This document shows positions 1 through 7,571 of a stretch of DNA of 32,411 bases, one piece after another (the stretch's first letter is position 1; each line of letters begins with the position of its first letter). Source of the DNA: Blautia faecis (lineage in GTDB: Bacteria; Bacillota; Clostridia; Lachnospirales; Lachnospiraceae); the NCBI RefSeq assembly GCF_020554845.1, contig NZ_JAJCIA010000041.1, positions 1 to 32,411 of the forward strand, read 5' to 3'. A program made the translations under genes and the position numbers. The notes beneath the pieces were generated by a model. The model had not been told where the DNA came from. It made no database searches and saw nothing but the letters and a program-made list of their open reading frames with translations.

Positions 1-7
1 CACCATT

Positions 8-50
8 GTCCGAATGCGTCCGCCTTGAACAACTTTCAACACACTAAATA
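8..50. repeat. Partial copy of a palindromic intergenic repeat
   Basis: Positions 25-47 are an exact 23-base reverse-complement match to 21549-21571. Read on the plus strand, 8-50 also aligns as a direct, gapped copy of 21565-21617, because the second copy is itself an imperfect palindrome. The left half of this copy would lie before the window start. Both copies sit just beyond the terminators of glycyl-radical activase genes. No coding potential is seen. Function is unknown. Confidence 0.6.
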
Positions 51-56
51 GCAACT

Positions 57-100
57 TAAAAGAGGCCATTGCGAACTCATTTCCAGTCCGCAACGGCCTC
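57..100 (-). terminator. Rho-independent terminator of pflB-pflA
   Basis: Read on the minus strand, a 12-bp stem (89-100 with 62-73, one G-U pair) with a 15-base loop is followed by TTTTAAG. It lies 35 bases after the pflA stop codon, the expected place for the end of the pfl unit. Confidence 0.8.
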
Positions 101-135
101 CCCTTAAGGAGTTTTATTTACTTTCTTTCACGCTC

Positions 136-864
136 TTAAATCGCCCCAAGAATCCGTCTGGCATTATCAATCCTCTCCTGCGTTGGAGGTTTCACGCCCT
201 CCAGCGGATAAGGAATCCCCAGCTTTTCCCATTTAAAAATGCCAAGAGTATGATACGGAAGAACTTCCACGCGCTCAACGTTTTTCAGTGTATGGATAAA
301 ATCCGCCAGCTGGTGCAGATACTCATCCTTGTCACTGCCCCCCGGTACTAACACATGCCGGATCCAAACAGGCTTACCCATATCCGAAAGCTCACGGGCC
401 ATGGCAAGAATATTCGTATTGGTCTGCCCGGTAAGCTTCACATGCTCCTGCTCATTGATCTGCTTGATATCCAGAAGCAGAAGATCTGTATACTTCATCA
501 GCTCCAGCCACTTAGAATGCCACGGCACCTTAGTCGTATAAGGATTTCCGCTGGTATCCAAAGTAGTATGGACTCCCGCTTCCTTTGCCTTACGGAAAAG
601 CTCTGTGAGAAAATCCATCTGCAAAAGTGGTTCCCCGCCGCTCACCGTGATACCACCCTTATCTCCCCAGTAAGACTTAAACCGAAGTGCTGTCTTCAAA
701 AGCTGATCCGTAGTGTACTCTTTTCCATCTGTCATATTCCAGGTATCCGGATTATGGCAGAACTGGCAACGCATAGCACAGCCAGAAAGAAAAATCACAT
801 ATCTCACTCCAGGTCCGTCCACAGACCCGAAGCTCTCCAGAGAATGAACATAGCCTTTTAACAT
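136..864 (-). CDS. pflA: Pyruvate formate-lyase activating enzyme
   Basis: Radical-SAM enzyme that installs the glycyl radical on PflB using S-adenosylmethionine, a [4Fe-4S] cluster and a one-electron donor in the cytosol. The CxxxCxxC cluster motif (C-AMR-C-QF-C) is near residue 30, preceded by the GSVDGPG stretch typical of activases and followed by the SGGEPL glycine-rich SAM site. It is about 242 residues and has no inserted ferredoxin domain, as usual for PflA. The start at 864 is chosen because AAAGGA lies 7 bases upstream and the next residues (MLKGYVHS) match where family members begin; upstream in-frame ATGs fall in or next to a hairpin and have no ribosome site. It follows pflB after a hairpin-bearing spacer, so its expression is probably lower than that of pflB. 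Confidence 0.95.
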   Translation of the reverse strand: MLKGYVHSLESFGSVDGPGVRYVIFLSGCAMRCQFCHNPDTWNMTDGKEYTTDQLLKTALRFKSYWGDKGGITVSGGEPLLQMDFLTELFRKAKEAGVHTTLDTSGNPYTTKVPWHSKWLELMKYTDLLLLDIKQINEQEHVKLTGQTNTNILAMARELSDMGKPVWIRHVLVPGGSDKDEYLHQLADFIHTLKNVERVEVLPYHTLGIFKWEKLGIPYPLEGVKPPTQERIDNARRILGAI

Positions 865-892
865 TTCTAATTCCTTTGCATTCATATTTATA

Positions 893-938
893 AAAAGGAC
901 ATGCAACCTCTAACATATATTGTATTGCATGCCCTTTT
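893..938 (-). terminator. Intercistronic hairpin between pflB and pflA
   Basis: On the minus strand, 925-938 pairs with 893-906 (14 bp with one G-U pair, 18-base loop) and is followed directly by TTTTTAT. It has the form of an intrinsic terminator but lies inside the pfl operon. The likely effect is partial termination or 3'-end stabilisation, giving more pflB than pflA message. This is inference; the hairpin itself is visible. Confidence 0.7.
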
Positions 939-969
939 GTTTCGCCGATACTATTTTAAAATATCAGAC

Positions 970-3225
970 TTACATTCTGTCGTGGCAGGTTCTGGCAATA
1001 ACATCCAACTGCTGCTCTCTTGTCAGATCGATAAACTTAACTGCATAACCGGAAACACGGATAGTGAAGTTTGCATACTCCTCTTTTTCCGGATGCTCCA
1101 TAGCATCGATCAGTTTCTCTTTGCCAAATACATTTACGTTCAGGTGATGTGCACCCTGGTTGAAATATCCGTCCAGTACATGTACCAGATTATCTGTACG
1201 CTCTTCATCACTATGTCCAAGAGCTTCCGGATTAATGGTCTGTGTATTGGAAATTCCATCCAGTGCATCCTCATAGTCAAGCTTTGCAACAGAGTTCAGG
1301 GAAGCAAGAAGTCCGTTCTGCTCTGCTCCGTAAGATGGGTTTGCTCCAGGTGCCAGAGGCTCTCCAGCCTTTCTTCCATCCGGAAGAGCTCCGGTAGCTT
1401 TACCATAAACAACGTTAGAAGTAATGGTAAGAATAGAAGTGGTTGGCTTGGAATCACGGTAGGTATGGATGTGTTTCAGTTTATCCATGAAGGTGGAAAG
1501 CAGATTTCTTGCAATCTCATCTGCTCTGTCATCATCATTACCATAGCGTGGGAAATCACCCTCAACCTGGAAATCAGTGGTAATTCCATCCTCATCACGG
1601 ATAGCTTTTACCTTCGCATACTTAATAGCAGACAGAGAATCTACTACATGTGAAAATCCAGCAATACCTGTTGCAAAAGAACGCTCAACCTTGGTATCGA
1701 TAAGCGCCATCTCAGCTGCCTCATAGTAATATTTATCATGCATATAGTGGATCATGTTCAGAGTTCCTACATACAGATGAGCCAGCCAGTCCATCATCTG
1801 GTCATATTTCTGCATAACCTCATCATAATCAAGATACTCGGAAGTGATCGGCTTGTACTCCGGTCCTACCTGAGTCTTTAACTTCTCATCCACACCACCG
1901 TTGATCGCATAAAGGAGGCATTTCGCAAGGTTTGCACGAGCTCCAAAGAACTGCATTTCCTTACCAGTCTCAGTAGCAGATACACAGCAGCAGATGGAAT
2001 AATCATCGCCCCATACCGGACGCATAACATCATCGTTCTCATACTGGATAGAACTTGTTGTAACAGAAATATTAGCAGCATATTTCTTGAAGTTTTCCGG
2101 CAGCTTGGAAGAATAAAGAACAGTAAGGTTTGGCTCCGGAGCCGGTCCCATATCCTCAAGAGTATGAAGGAAACGATAGTCATTCTTGGTAACCATGTGG
2201 CGTCCGTCAACACCAATACCTGCAACCTCAAGAGTTGCCCATACCGGGTCACCGGAGAACAGCTGGTTGTAGGACTCAATTCTTGCAAATTTAACCATAC
2301 GGAATTTCATTACCATGTGGTCAACAAGCTCCTGTGCCTCTTTCTCAGTGATCACGCCATTCTTAAGGTCTCTTTCAATATAGATATCAAGGAATGTGGA
2401 GATACGTCCAACACTCATTGCAGCACCATTCTGGGTCTTAATTGCTGCAAGATATCCAAAGTACAGCCACTGGAATGCCTCATGAGCATTCTTTGCAGGC
2501 TCTGAAATATCATAACCATAGACCTTTGCCATCTCTTTCATTCCTTTAAGAGCGCGGATCTGATCTGCGATTTCCTCACGAAGCTGGAAATCATAACGTC
2601 TCATACCCTGGCGGTCGCTGTCTGCAAAGTCTTTCTCCTTGCCTGCGATCAGAGCGTCAATACCGTACAGAGCCACACGTCTGTAATCGCCAACTATACG
2701 TCCACGTCCATAAGTATCCGGAAGTCCGGTAAGGATGTGGCTGTGACGTGCTCTTTTCATTTCTGGTGTATAAATGTCAAAAACGCCCTGGTTATGTGTT
2801 TTGAACTCATATTTTGTAAACATATCGTGGATCTGAGGATCTACCTTGTAGCCGTACATTTCGCATGCCTGCTCAGCCATTTTGATTCCGCCGTATGGCA
2901 TAAATGCACGTTTCAGAGGCTTGTCTGTCTGAAGTCCTACAACCTTCTCAAGATTCTTTAGGTCTTCAGCAATATATCCTGGTCCGTATGCGGTCAGGCC
3001 TGTGACAACCTTTGTCTCCATGTCAAGCACACCATTGTTGGCACGCTCTGCTTTCTGCAGCTCCTGCAGCTTTCCCCACAGTTTGTCAGTAGCCTCGGTC
3101 GGGCCTTCCAGGAAAGAATCGTCTCCGTCATAAGGGGTATAATTGTGACGGATAAAATCACGAACGTTAATCTGTTCTTTCCAACGATTTCCTTCGAAGC
3201 CTTCCCACTGTGCAAAATCTTTCAT
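970..3225 (-). CDS. pflB: Formate C-acetyltransferase (pyruvate formate-lyase)
   Basis: Glycyl radical enzyme converting pyruvate and CoA to acetyl-CoA and formate, the main non-oxidative pyruvate exit in anaerobes. The 751 residues match the family length (about 750-760). The catalytic adjacent cysteines are in ICCCVS (residues 412-414, one Cys more than the usual CC), followed by the conserved [12 protein letters not shown] segment. The C-terminal glycyl radical site is RVSGYAVKF with Gly726. The start is preceded by AGAGGT. It is transcribed from a consensus promoter at 3296-3324 and is followed by its activase pflA. A Rex-like dyad overlaps the start of transcription, so control by NADH/NAD+ is possible. 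Confidence 0.98.
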   Translation of the reverse strand: MKDFAQWEGFEGNRWKEQINVRDFIRHNYTPYDGDDSFLEGPTEATDKLWGKLQELQKAERANNGVLDMETKVVTGLTAYGPGYIAEDLKNLEKVVGLQTDKPLKRAFMPYGGIKMAEQACEMYGYKVDPQIHDMFTKYEFKTHNQGVFDIYTPEMKRARHSHILTGLPDTYGRGRIVGDYRRVALYGIDALIAGKEKDFADSDRQGMRRYDFQLREEIADQIRALKGMKEMAKVYGYDISEPAKNAHEAFQWLYFGYLAAIKTQNGAAMSVGRISTFLDIYIERDLKNGVITEKEAQELVDHMVMKFRMVKFARIESYNQLFSGDPVWATLEVAGIGVDGRHMVTKNDYRFLHTLEDMGPAPEPNLTVLYSSKLPENFKKYAANISVTTSSIQYENDDVMRPVWGDDYSICCCVSATETGKEMQFFGARANLAKCLLYAINGGVDEKLKTQVGPEYKPITSEYLDYDEVMQKYDQMMDWLAHLYVGTLNMIHYMHDKYYYEAAEMALIDTKVERSFATGIAGFSHVVDSLSAIKYAKVKAIRDEDGITTDFQVEGDFPRYGNDDDRADEIARNLLSTFMDKLKHIHTYRDSKPTTSILTITSNVVYGKATGALPDGRKAGEPLAPGANPSYGAEQNGLLASLNSVAKLDYEDALDGISNTQTINPEALGHSDEERTDNLVHVLDGYFNQGAHHLNVNVFGKEKLIDAMEHPEKEEYANFTIRVSGYAVKFIDLTREQQLDVIARTCHDRM

Positions 3226-3273
3226 TCTTGTACCTCTTTCTTTATTTTATAGTTCTCCGCGTATATTGAAGAA

Positions 3274-3291
3274 TTGTTATTAGTTTAACGA
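3274..3291. promoter_or_regulatory. Rex-like operator at the pflB transcription start
   Basis: TTGTTATTAGTTTAACGA matches 12 of the 14 fixed positions of the clostridial Rex consensus TTGTTAANNNNTTAACAA. It overlaps the start site expected from the promoter just upstream. Rex is an NADH-released repressor of fermentation genes in Firmicutes. No rex gene is in the window. Confidence 0.5.
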
Positions 3292-3295
3292 TTGT

Positions 3296-3324
3296 AGTAT
3301 ACGAGATTGTTATTTCTTAGTCAA
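3296..3324 (-). promoter_or_regulatory. Sigma-A promoter of pflB
   Basis: On the minus strand TTGACT (3319-3324) and TATACT (3296-3301) are separated by exactly 17 bases. Transcription would start near 3289, giving a leader of about 64 bases before pflB. Confidence 0.8.
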
Positions 3325-3525
3325 TCGGTTTGGGGAATGCTTTTAATAAAGTACAATTTATCTGGTAAAAAATGGATTTCCCTATATATAAGTCCTATAT
3401 TATGTACTTTAATTCATTTTTCCATTTGTAAGCCCCATTTTCACTGTAGTAAATACAGAGAAATATTCTCGATATACTTTGTTAAATTTTATCAACTTAA
3501 TTGAAGGGGGGCTATCGCTTAACGA
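3325..3525. other. AT-rich spacer without a recognised gene
   Basis: With 3226-3324 (the pflB leader and promoter) this makes a 300-base gap between divergent units. A 65-codon plus-strand frame at 3307-3504 has no ribosome site and its composition is that of AT-rich spacer, so it is not called. A run of six G at 3506-3511 precedes the small ORF at 3526. No riboswitch or RNA gene was recognised. Confidence 0.6.
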
Positions 3526-3702
3526 ATGAATTTTCGTGAAGCTCTCGATGGTCTTATCTGTATCGCCATGTTCAATGCCATCGCGGAGCGTGTTGCTGTG
3601 AACGAAGTGGACAATAACTTATACTCCTTTCTGCTTGCTAAAAATTTAAGTATTTGTTTTACTATTATCTTGTCATATGTTATCCTATTCTTACAACATT
3701 AA
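3526..3702 (+). CDS. Possible small protein, C-terminal membrane helix
   Basis: A 58-codon frame starting MNFREALDG. Its first 30 codons have gene-like composition (GC-rich third bases, a charged amphipathic sequence), in contrast to the AT-rich surroundings; the last 18 residues are hydrophobic (SICFTIILSYVILFL) and could span a membrane. Its stop codon lies in the ribosome site of the downstream transporter, an arrangement suggesting translational coupling. The only ribosome-site-like sequence is a G-run about 14 bases upstream, which is further than ideal. I do not recognise the family. It could instead be the remnant of a larger gene. Some NSS transporters of other bacteria work with a tiny accessory subunit, but no similarity to that subunit is seen. 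Confidence 0.35.
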   Translation: MNFREALDGLICIAMFNAIAERVAVNEVDNNLYSFLLAKNLSICFTIILSYVILFLQH

Positions 3703-3718
3703 GGGGGAAACAAATGTA

Positions 3719-5110
3719 ATGGAAAAGAAATCAAACCATTTTTCAGGACAGCTTGGTTTTGTCCTGGCTGCAGCCGGAAGTGCTGTAGGAGTGGGAAATT
3801 TGTGGAGATTCCCATACCTTGCCGCAAAGGACGGAGGCGGCTTATTTTTAATTATCTACCTAATTCTGGTACTAACCTTCGGATTTGCCCTTCTCACCTC
3901 TGATATTGCGATCGGACGGCATACACAGAAGAGTGCCATCGGAGCCTATACCCAGATGCGTCCCAGATGGAAGTTCCTGGGAATCCTTACCTTCCTTGTA
4001 CCAGTGCTTATTATGACCTATTACGCGGTCATCGGCGGATGGATCACCAAATATGCAGTGGTATACATAACCGGTCAGGCACAGGCAGCTGCCTCAGATG
4101 ACTATTTTACAGCCTTTATCACCTCTTCCACTTCACCGGTGATCTTCGCACTGCTTTTCATGGGTGTTACTGCTTTCATTGTATACAATGGCGTGGAAAA
4201 GGGGATTGAAAAAGTATCCAAATGGATGATGCCGGTCCTGCTAGTTCTGGTCGTAGTGATTGCAGTGTATTCTCTTACGATTTCACATACGGATGCTTCC
4301 GGTCAGCTTCGCACCGGCTTACAGGGATTTCTTTACTACCTGACGCCTGACCTTGAAGGACTGACTGTGCAGCGTTTTCTGCAGATTCTGCTGGATGCCA
4401 TGAGCCAGCTGTTCTTTTCACTCAGTGTATCCATGGGAATTATGATCACCTACGGCTCCTATGTAAAACCTGAAGTGAACCTAAACAAAGCGATCAATCA
4501 GATTGAAATTTTTGACACAGGTGTTGCCTTTCTTGCAGGTGCCATGATCATCCCGGCTGTATATGTGTTTTCCGGCACTGAGGGAATGGGTGCCGGACCA
4601 AGCCTGATGTTTATTTCCCTGCCAAAGGTATTTTCTGCAATGGGAAAAGCTGGTACCTTCGTAGGAATCCTGTTTTTCGTAACTGCTATTTTTGCAACCT
4701 TGTCTTCCTGTATTTCCGTACTGGAATCTATTACTGCAAACTGCATGGAAATTTTTCATACCAGCCGTAAAAAAACAGTTCTTGTTTTATCTGTGATCTA
4801 CCTTGCAGCTTCCGCAGTTATCGCTTTGGGATACAGTATTTTCTATGTGGAAGTGAAGCTTCCGAACGGTTCTGTAGGACAGCTTCTTGATATTATGGAT
4901 TACATCAGCAACAGTGTTATGATGCCGTTTATTGCACTGCTTTCCACGATTCTCATCGGCTGGGTCGTAACGCCGGATTATGTGATTAGCGAAATGGAAA
5001 GAAGCGGGGATAAGTTCCGTAGGAAAAAATTGTACCGCGTCATGATCCGCTTTGTTGCGCCGGTTATGATGTTTATTCTGTTTTTACAATCTACAGGGAT
5101 TTTATCTTAA
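3719..5110 (+). CDS. Neurotransmitter:sodium symporter family transporter
   Basis: Sodium-dependent transporter of the bacterial NSS/SNF family (relatives LeuT, MhsT, TnaT), probably importing an amino acid; the substrate cannot be told from sequence. The first helix carries the family signature with its Na+ and substrate unwound region: AAAGSAVGVGNLWRFPYL at residues 17-34, followed by a Gly-rich turn. About 11-12 hydrophobic segments are present in 463 residues; many bacterial members of this length have 11. The start at 3719 is chosen because AAGGGGG at 3701-3707 is correctly spaced for it and the upstream extension is not conserved in type. An ATG-TAA minimal frame directly precedes the start (3714-3719). 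It is the only confident plus-strand gene of the window and converges on the YoaK-like gene. Confidence 0.93.
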   Translation: MEKKSNHFSGQLGFVLAAAGSAVGVGNLWRFPYLAAKDGGGLFLIIYLILVLTFGFALLTSDIAIGRHTQKSAIGAYTQMRPRWKFLGILTFLVPVLIMTYYAVIGGWITKYAVVYITGQAQAAASDDYFTAFITSSTSPVIFALLFMGVTAFIVYNGVEKGIEKVSKWMMPVLLVLVVVIAVYSLTISHTDASGQLRTGLQGFLYYLTPDLEGLTVQRFLQILLDAMSQLFFSLSVSMGIMITYGSYVKPEVNLNKAINQIEIFDTGVAFLAGAMIIPAVYVFSGTEGMGAGPSLMFISLPKVFSAMGKAGTFVGILFFVTAIFATLSSCISVLESITANCMEIFHTSRKKTVLVLSVIYLAASAVIALGYSIFYVEVKLPNGSVGQLLDIMDYISNSVMMPFIALLSTILIGWVVTPDYVISEMERSGDKFRRKKLYRVMIRFVAPVMMFILFLQSTGILS

Positions 5111-5116
5111 ACTGCA

Positions 5117-5160
5117 AAGCACGTTTGAGAAAGGCTTTTTGCAAGATGTGCCTCACAATT
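5117..5160 (+). repeat. Dispersed 44-bp intergenic repeat, copy A
   Basis: Matches copy B (6076-6119) at 33 of 44 positions without gaps; differences are mostly transitions. The shared core runs from RAGCRYRTTTGA to TCACAATT. It lies 7 bases after the transporter stop codon. Related heads occur at 21524, at 18496 and, in reverse orientation, at 27841. Confidence 0.6.
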
Positions 5161-5180
5161 TTGGAAAGCTTATATTGCGC

Positions 5181-5226
5181 AAAAAACATCCAGCCTGCCA
5201 TCGTTGTATGGAGACTGGATGTTTTT
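5181..5226. terminator. Bidirectional terminator between convergent genes
   Basis: A 10-bp perfect stem (AAACATCCAG with CTGGATGTTT) carries an A-run before and a T-run after it, so it can act in both directions. It serves the transporter (plus) and the YoaK-like gene (minus). An inner CCAT/ATGG pairing extends the structure. Confidence 0.9.
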
Positions 5227-5267
5227 ATAATTTGTAATTGTTTAGATACTGAAGCTTTATTAGTTTC

Positions 5268-5957
5268 TCACTGCCAGCGGTGTTCTGCCTCTTCGATTTC
5301 CTCAATAAACATTAAAAGGAAGCTGATGAGAAGCAGGATGCTGGATACCCAGATGGCTCTTTCGCCGTAAGCCATTGAAAGTCTGCCGCCAATTCCTGCG
5401 CCAATGGCAAACAGGAAAATAATGGCGAAGTAGCATAAGGCCTGACGAAGCAGGCGTGGCTTTCTTTCACGCATGTAAGCGGAAAGAGCGGCAGTGCCGC
5501 TTCTCAGATTTCCGATACACATGGTGCTGGCATAGGCATTTCCTTCAACCTTTCGGAAGGTCTGCACCTGAAGGGCGCAGGAGAAGGATACCAGGGTGGT
5601 GGCAAGCACGTTCAGGTTCCCTGGGATGAAGCCAACCAGAAACAGCAGGATGATCTCTACCAGAAGGATTCCCTGGCGCCAGTGAAGGCGTCTGGCATAG
5701 CGGAATTTTTCCTGAATGCGTTCCGCTAACAGAACTCCAAGAAAGAATGCGGTCAGGGGAATGAGATAATGCAATCCTGCTTTCACTTCGCCGTTCATAA
5801 ACCGCTCACTCATCAGTACCACGTTTCCGGTCTGGGCGTTGGAGAAAACGCCATCGCGGGTAAAATAGGTATAGGCATCCTGAAATCCTCCTGACACTGC
5901 AAGGAATGCACTGTTTATGAATGCTTCTGAGGTCTGTACCCTTTTATGATGGTCCAT
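5268..5957 (-). CDS. YoaK/DUF1275 family membrane protein
   Basis: An integral membrane protein of about 229 residues belonging to the YoaK (DUF1275) family, whose function is not established; a transport role has been suggested for relatives. The family signature is clear at residues 23-46 (GGFQDAYTY, then SNAQTGNVV). About six hydrophobic segments follow. The start at 5957 is set by GAAGGAGC eight bases upstream; the upstream in-frame codons (KDKRRKKE) are leader. It has its own consensus promoter at 6005-6033 and shares a bidirectional terminator with the facing transporter gene, so it is probably a single-gene unit unrelated to the succinate cluster behind it. Confidence 0.88.
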   Translation of the reverse strand: MDHHKRVQTSEAFINSAFLAVSGGFQDAYTYFTRDGVFSNAQTGNVVLMSERFMNGEVKAGLHYLIPLTAFFLGVLLAERIQEKFRYARRLHWRQGILLVEIILLFLVGFIPGNLNVLATTLVSFSCALQVQTFRKVEGNAYASTMCIGNLRSGTAALSAYMRERKPRLLRQALCYFAIIFLFAIGAGIGGRLSMAYGERAIWVSSILLLISFLLMFIEEIEEAEHRWQ

Positions 5958-6004
5958 AATAAGCTCCTTCTTTCGTCTTTTGTCTTTCGTATACATATCT
6001 TCAG

Positions 6005-6033
6005 ATTATAGAATAAATAATGCTTTCTGTAAA
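6005..6033 (-). promoter_or_regulatory. Sigma-A promoter of the YoaK-like gene
   Basis: On the minus strand TTTACA (6028-6033), a 17-base spacer and a perfect TATAAT (6005-6010). It lies about 50 bases before the start codon. Confidence 0.8.
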
Positions 6034-6075
6034 CATCTATTTTGATATGTGGAGTATATATATCTTATATGCCTG

Positions 6076-6119
6076 GAGCGTATTTGAAAAAGACTTTCTG
6101 CAGGATTTCCGTCACAATT
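6076..6119 (+). repeat. Dispersed 44-bp intergenic repeat, copy B
   Basis: Second copy of the repeat at 5117-5160 (33/44 identical), here abutting the stop codon of the fumarase beta gene. No separate terminator hairpin is seen after that gene, so the repeat may be part of its 3' end. Confidence 0.6.
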
Positions 6120-6120
6120 A

Positions 6121-6687
6121 TTAGTTTTCTTTATGTGCTTCCAGATACTCTTTTCTTCCCTCTTCATAAAGATTGTTGCCTTCGCTGTCAATAATGACTA
6201 CAAGGGGCATATCTTCTACGTAAAGCTTACGGAGAGCTTCTGCACCCAGATCCTCGTATGCGATAAGCTCCGCTTTTTTGATACATTTGGCAAGAAGGGC
6301 GCCGGCACCGCCGATGGCTCCGAAGTAAACACCGTGATATTTTTTCATGGCTTCTACTACTTCAAGCAGACGCGCTCCTTTGCCGATCATTCCGCGGGCT
6401 CCTACAGACATCATGGTTGGTGCGTAGGCATCCATACGGCCGCTGGTAGTTGGTCCGGCAGATCCGATGACCTGACCTGGTTTTGCAGGAGTTGGACCTA
6501 CATAATAAATAGTTGCATCTGTTGGATCAAAAGGAATCTTTTCGCCTTTTGCAAGAGCCTCACACATACGCTTGTGACCTGCGTCACGGGATGTGTAGAT
6601 GGTTCCGGTAAGGAGAACCTGATCTCCTGCGTGAAGGGTTTTTGCCAGTTCTTCCGTCAGAGGCAGTGTAATATGTCTTCTTTCCAT
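6121..6687 (-). CDS. Class I fumarate hydratase, beta subunit
   Basis: Small subunit of a two-subunit, oxygen-sensitive iron-sulfur hydro-lyase interconverting malate and fumarate (FumA C-terminal domain; the same fold serves L-tartrate dehydratase TtdB). The 188 residues carry the family motifs SRDAGHKR (about residues 33-40) and GPTTSGRMD (about 77-85), which form substrate contacts. The start at 6687 follows GGAGGTGATC and lies two bases beyond the alpha stop codon, so the two subunits are translationally coupled. Tartrate dehydratase cannot be excluded from sequence alone, but the neighbouring fumarate reductase and malate dehydrogenase favour fumarase working in the reductive direction. 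Confidence 0.9.
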   Translation of the reverse strand: MERRHITLPLTEELAKTLHAGDQVLLTGTIYTSRDAGHKRMCEALAKGEKIPFDPTDATIYYVGPTPAKPGQVIGSAGPTTSGRMDAYAPTMMSVGARGMIGKGARLLEVVEAMKKYHGVYFGAIGGAGALLAKCIKKAELIAYEDLGAEALRKLYVEDMPLVVIIDSEGNNLYEEGRKEYLEAHKEN

Positions 6688-6689
6688 GA

Positions 6690-7532
6690 TCAGATCACCT
6701 CCGTTTTGTGGCGGGTAACGTGGCAGTTGATGTTGACTGCACATGGCATTCCCGCAATGTGAGTAGGCATTGTCTCAATATTCAGGCCGATGGCTGTGGT
6801 CTTTCCTCCAAAGCCCTGTGGTCCGATTCCAAGCTTGTTTACTTTCTCCAGCATTTCGTCTTCCAGCTCTGCATAGTATGGATCCGGATTGTGGGAATCC
6901 AGAGGACGCATCAGTGCCTTCTTTGCAAGAAGAGCACATTTGTCAAAAGTTCCGCCGATTCCAACACCTACAACCATAGGAGGGCATGGGTTCGGACCTG
7001 CTGTCTCAACGACTTCCAGAATGAAATCCTTGATTCCCTGAAGTCCTGCAGATGGCTTGAACATACGGATCATACTCATGTTCTCACTTCCGAAGCCCTT
7101 CGGGCCAACTGTGATCTTTACTTTATCACCAGGAACGATTTCTGTATAGATCATAGCCGGTGTATTGTCTCCTGTATTTCCACGGCGTACAGGATCTTTT
7201 ACAACAGATTTGCGAAGATATCCGTTTGTATATCCGCGGCGTACACCTTCATTGATGGCATCAGTAAGATCTCCGCCAACAAAGTGCACATCCTGTCCAA
7301 TTTCAAGGAACACACATGCCATTCCTGTATCCTGGCAGATCGGTACATTTTCGTTATCTGCAATATCAAAATTCTCGATAATATTGTCAAGAATACCCTT
7401 GGCAATCTCTCCGTCTTCGCATGCGCGGCATGTTTTGATAGCGCATTTTACGTCTTCCGGAAGATGTTCGTTTGCTTCGATACAGAGTTTTTCGATGACG
7501 TCTGTAAGTCTGCTTACTTCTACTTCACGCAT
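6690..7532 (-). CDS. Class I fumarate hydratase, alpha subunit
   Basis: Iron-sulfur subunit of the two-subunit fumarase (TtdA/FumA N-terminal domain family), 280 residues. Three cysteines at the expected cluster positions are visible: C66 in PICQDTG, C183 in NPCPP and C270 in NINCHV. The GIGGTFDK segment (191-198) is the conserved glycine-rich loop. The start follows GAAGGGAG. It lies 39 bases downstream of frdA and is coupled to the beta subunit, so it belongs to the same operon and supplies fumarate from malate to the reductase. Confidence 0.92.
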   Translation of the reverse strand: MREVEVSRLTDVIEKLCIEANEHLPEDVKCAIKTCRACEDGEIAKGILDNIIENFDIADNENVPICQDTGMACVFLEIGQDVHFVGGDLTDAINEGVRRGYTNGYLRKSVVKDPVRRGNTGDNTPAMIYTEIVPGDKVKITVGPKGFGSENMSMIRMFKPSAGLQGIKDFILEVVETAGPNPCPPMVVGVGIGGTFDKCALLAKKALMRPLDSHNPDPYYAELEDEMLEKVNKLGIGPQGFGGKTTAIGLNIETMPTHIAGMPCAVNINCHVTRHKTEVI

Positions 7533-7571
7533 TTTGGTAAGCTCCCTTCTTTTATAATATTTATTTCATTT

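Noticed and set aside
3307..3504. 65-codon plus-strand frame upstream of the small ORF
   Set aside because: Starts beside the pflB promoter on the other strand, has no ribosome site and reads like translated spacer.
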